Positions 62,061-64,000 of a DNA stretch of 64,000 nucleotides are shown here, one piece after another (position 1 is the first letter of the stretch; each line of letters opens with the position of its first letter). Source of the DNA: M30B80 sp965656935 (GTDB taxonomy: Bacteria; Pseudomonadota; Alphaproteobacteria; Rhodobacterales; Rhodobacteraceae); NCBI GenBank assembly GCA_965656935.1, contig CBFHMG010000007.1, forward strand, positions 1 to 64,000, in the 5' to 3' direction. Position numbers and translations under genes: made by a program. The notes beneath the pieces are model-generated. The model saw only the letters and a list, made by a program, of their open reading frames with translations. It had not been told where the DNA came from and made no database searches.

Positions 62061-63578
62061 TCACGCCCGCCAAAATCCGGGGTTAAACAGCGCAATCAGA
62101 ACCAGCGTTTCGATCCGTCCCAGCACCATCGCGAAGGATAAAAGCAGCTTGGCCGCATCCGATAGCTTGGCATAGGAGATCGGCGCACTGCCCGCAACGT
62201 CCGCCAAAGGCCCTGTGGTTGTCAGGGCCGAGATGGTCAGAATGATCGATTCCTCGAAATTGAGACCTGTGGCCGCGAACAGCGCCGAGATGCTCGCCAT
62301 CGACAGGATGAAAAGCATGAAGAAAATCCAAGCAATATAAGCCCCTTCACGGCGGATACGCCGCCCCAGACGCCCTGCCCCCGCCACTGAATGAGGATGG
62401 ATCAGTTTACCCATCTCGCGCAGCCCGTGCTTGTAAAGCGCATAGACCCGCAGCAGCTTGACCCCGCCTGCCGTGGTCGCCACGCCCCCCCCCATCAGCG
62501 CGAGGCCCACAAGGATCAAGCCAGGCGTCTGCAAGCCCGACCATGTTTGCGCGTCCGACCAACTCTCGGAGACGAACCCCGTGGTGGTCAGAAAGGACAT
62601 CACCGAAAAGACCGAGCCCCAAAGCGCCGAGATCGCCCCAGAGATATTGCCCAACTCATCCACTTCCAGCGCGGCTGTCCAATGCCGTACGAAAAGCAAG
62701 GTGGGCAGCAGCACAATCGCCAGTATCGCCAAGCGCAGCTCACGGTCCCGCGAAACGCGCAGCACCCATTCCTTGCCGAAACGGGTGGTGAAGCTGTGGC
62801 GCGATAGCGCAAAGACGAAGAACAGGAAGATGAACATCTCGCCCGCGACACCCAACTGGCTGCCCGACACCCCGCCCGAGGCCGTAATGCCCGAGGTCGA
62901 CATCGTCGACATTGCAAATATCGCAGCCGATAAAGGCTGGTCGCCCGCGATGATCAGCAAGGCCCAAAGCGCGGCCGTTAACCCGATATAGACGGGCCCA
63001 AGTTTCAACGCGTTTCTGAGCAAGCGGTCACTGGCCGAGGCTGTGCGTATCTGCGAAAAGGACCCGCCGATCACCCCTTGTCTCTGTGCCTCGGAGGTCA
63101 CCTCGAACCCGCCCAGATTAAGCGGTGCAAAAACTGCCACAGCCGTCACCCAGATCAAAAAGCCGCCAAACCACCCCACCACGCCGCGCCACATATGCAC
63201 GGCAGGGGCAAGACGATCAGGCGCAAAAACCGAGGCGCCTGTTGTGGTCAGGCTCGAGACCATCTCGACATACGCATTGAGGAAACTGGTTGTGCGCACG
63301 GCCGCGTCCAAGGGCACGGCCAGCATGATCGGCAGGGCCATATAGGCCAGCAAAAGTCCCACAAGATGCTGCCGCGCCGAGGCGCGGGCTTCGATATTCT
63401 GGGTCGCGAACCCCACCAAGGCGGTCAAAATCAGGAACAGGATCGAGGAATAGAAAAACACCCTTGAGCTGAAATGATCATCCTGCGCCAAAGCCACAAT
63501 AGCAGGCAGCAGCATCGCCAAGGATGACAGCCCCATCAGGACCACGACAAAGGGGAGCTTTGCGAGGTAACGGCCCAT
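62061..63578 (-). CDS. trkH: Trk potassium uptake system, membrane subunit TrkH
   Basis: 505 residues with about ten membrane helices and four pore-loop repeats carrying selectivity-filter-like threonine/glycine segments: SSLTTTGASV, STMSTSGITA, SFLTTTGFVS and ALTTTGPLAD. It imports potassium driven by proton or sodium coupling and is gated by TrkA. It lies 6 nt after trkA. Confidence 0.95.
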   Translation of the reverse strand: MGRYLAKLPFVVVLMGLSSLAMLLPAIVALAQDDHFSSRVFFYSSILFLILTALVGFATQNIEARASARQHLVGLLLAYMALPIMLAVPLDAAVRTTSFLNAYVEMVSSLTTTGASVFAPDRLAPAVHMWRGVVGWFGGFLIWVTAVAVFAPLNLGGFEVTSEAQRQGVIGGSFSQIRTASASDRLLRNALKLGPVYIGLTAALWALLIIAGDQPLSAAIFAMSTMSTSGITASGGVSGSQLGVAGEMFIFLFFVFALSRHSFTTRFGKEWVLRVSRDRELRLAILAIVLLPTLLFVRHWTAALEVDELGNISGAISALWGSVFSVMSFLTTTGFVSESWSDAQTWSGLQTPGLILVGLALMGGGVATTAGGVKLLRVYALYKHGLREMGKLIHPHSVAGAGRLGRRIRREGAYIAWIFFMLFILSMASISALFAATGLNFEESIILTISALTTTGPLADVAGSAPISYAKLSDAAKLLLSFAMVLGRIETLVLIALFNPGFWRA

Positions 63579-63584
63579 AATGAT

Positions 63585-64000
63585 TTAGAAAAAGTCGATC
63601 GAGACCTGCAGCAGCGTCTCGACCGCCGGCACGTCCTCGGCCAATGCAAAGATCACAAGCGCATCGCCTTCCTCAAGACGGGTTGAGCCCGATGGCCGGA
63701 TCACCTTGCCCGCTTTTTGCACCGCCCCAACCAGCACGCCTTCGGGGAAATCGATATCACGGATTTGGCGGCCTGCGATATTGGAAGTCTTGAGCACCTG
63801 TGCCTCAATGATCTCGGCCTCGGCATCGCCGACCGAATAGAGGCCTCGCACCCGTCCATGGCGGATATGGCGCAGGATCGAGCTGACGGTGGTCGAGCGC
63901 GGGTTTACATAGGCATCAATATCAAGCGGCCCCATCAAGGGTACCATGGTCGGGTCATTGACCAAGGCGATGCTCATCTTGGTGCCCGAGGATTTCGCGC
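63585..64000 (-). CDS. trkA: Trk system regulatory subunit TrkA, C-terminal part (cut by window end)
   Basis: Only the last 138 codons are visible on the minus strand. The frame stays open past the ATG at 63975-63977 (AKSSGTK precedes MSIALVNDPTMV), so the true start lies outside the window. The visible sequence has TIALVNDP-like RCK_N features and a RCK_C domain (VLKTSNIAGRQIRDIDFPEGVLVGAV, RLEEGDALVIFA). TrkA binds NAD(H) and ATP and gates TrkH. Confidence 0.93.
   Translation of the reverse strand, partial: AKSSGTKMSIALVNDPTMVPLMGPLDIDAYVNPRSTTVSSILRHIRHGRVRGLYSVGDAEAEIIEAQVLKTSNIAGRQIRDIDFPEGVLVGAVQKAGKVIRPSGSTRLEEGDALVIFALAEDVPAVETLLQVSIDFF

Overview
This window is chromosomal DNA from an alphaproteobacterium, very probably a member of the Rhodobacteraceae (Roseobacter/Rhodobacter lineage). 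The evidence is the bamA-rseP-dxr-cdsA-uppS-frr-pyrH order, a B12-dependent class II ribonucleotide reductase of about 1,230 residues, an Entner-Doudoroff edd-eda pair, a two-domain cold shock protein, a cytochrome b561-YceI fusion, and high-GC coding with tightly overlapping ATGA gene junctions. No plasmid, prophage, transposase, CRISPR array or rRNA was seen. I could not name a species.

Layout. 1-6815 (minus): envelope and isoprenoid cluster, from partial bamA through a 45-residue membrane ORF, rseP, dxr, cdsA, uppS, frr and pyrH. 6919-10507 (plus): miaA, an AraC regulator, a Tat-exported metallo-beta-lactamase-fold protein and two small membrane proteins. 10685-14371 (minus): nrdJ with NrdR-box-like sites upstream. 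14961-16868 (minus): tRNA-Pro, a DUF192 protein, a double cold-shock-domain protein and pdxH. 17011-24823: fabI and gpt converge on aroK-aroB, followed by a plus-strand run (44-residue membrane ORF, exported helical protein, xerD, CorC-type protein, MobA-like transferase). 25075-30882 (minus): a 1,935-residue cadherin/RTX/Hint protein. 30883-32139 is a gene-poor stretch rich in palindromes, followed by tRNA-Leu.

32279-43371 is mostly minus: a YdcF-type protein, a reductive-dehalogenase-like Fe-S protein overlapping a ureohydrolase, an HNH nuclease, an esterase overlapping a DNA glycosylase, a plus-strand MFS carrier, then cysS, cimA, a methyltransferase and a squalene/phytoene-synthase-family gene, the last three chained by ATGA overlaps. 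43641-50260 holds an aminotransferase, a small outer-membrane barrel, edd-eda behind a LacI-type operator, and a YceI protein facing the cytochrome b561-YceI fusion. 50469-51815 is an apparently foreign, AT-richer gene for a membrane-anchored DUF4041/GIY-YIG nuclease resembling the anti-phage protein SNIPE. The window closes with mfd, a four-helix membrane protein, hemB, a SYLF protein, a penicillin-acylase-family enzyme, hflX-hfq and trkH-trkA (trkA cut by the window edge).

Most of the window is ordinary core genome. The most interesting parts are the SNIPE-like nuclease, the coupled reductive-dehalogenase-like/ureohydrolase pair, the Hint/RTX protein with its palindrome-rich upstream region, and a small family of intergenic repeats sharing an AAATAC core and GC hairpins (8758, 22806, 37403, 46372). 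All functional assignments come from reading motifs and from memory of the families; no searches were run.
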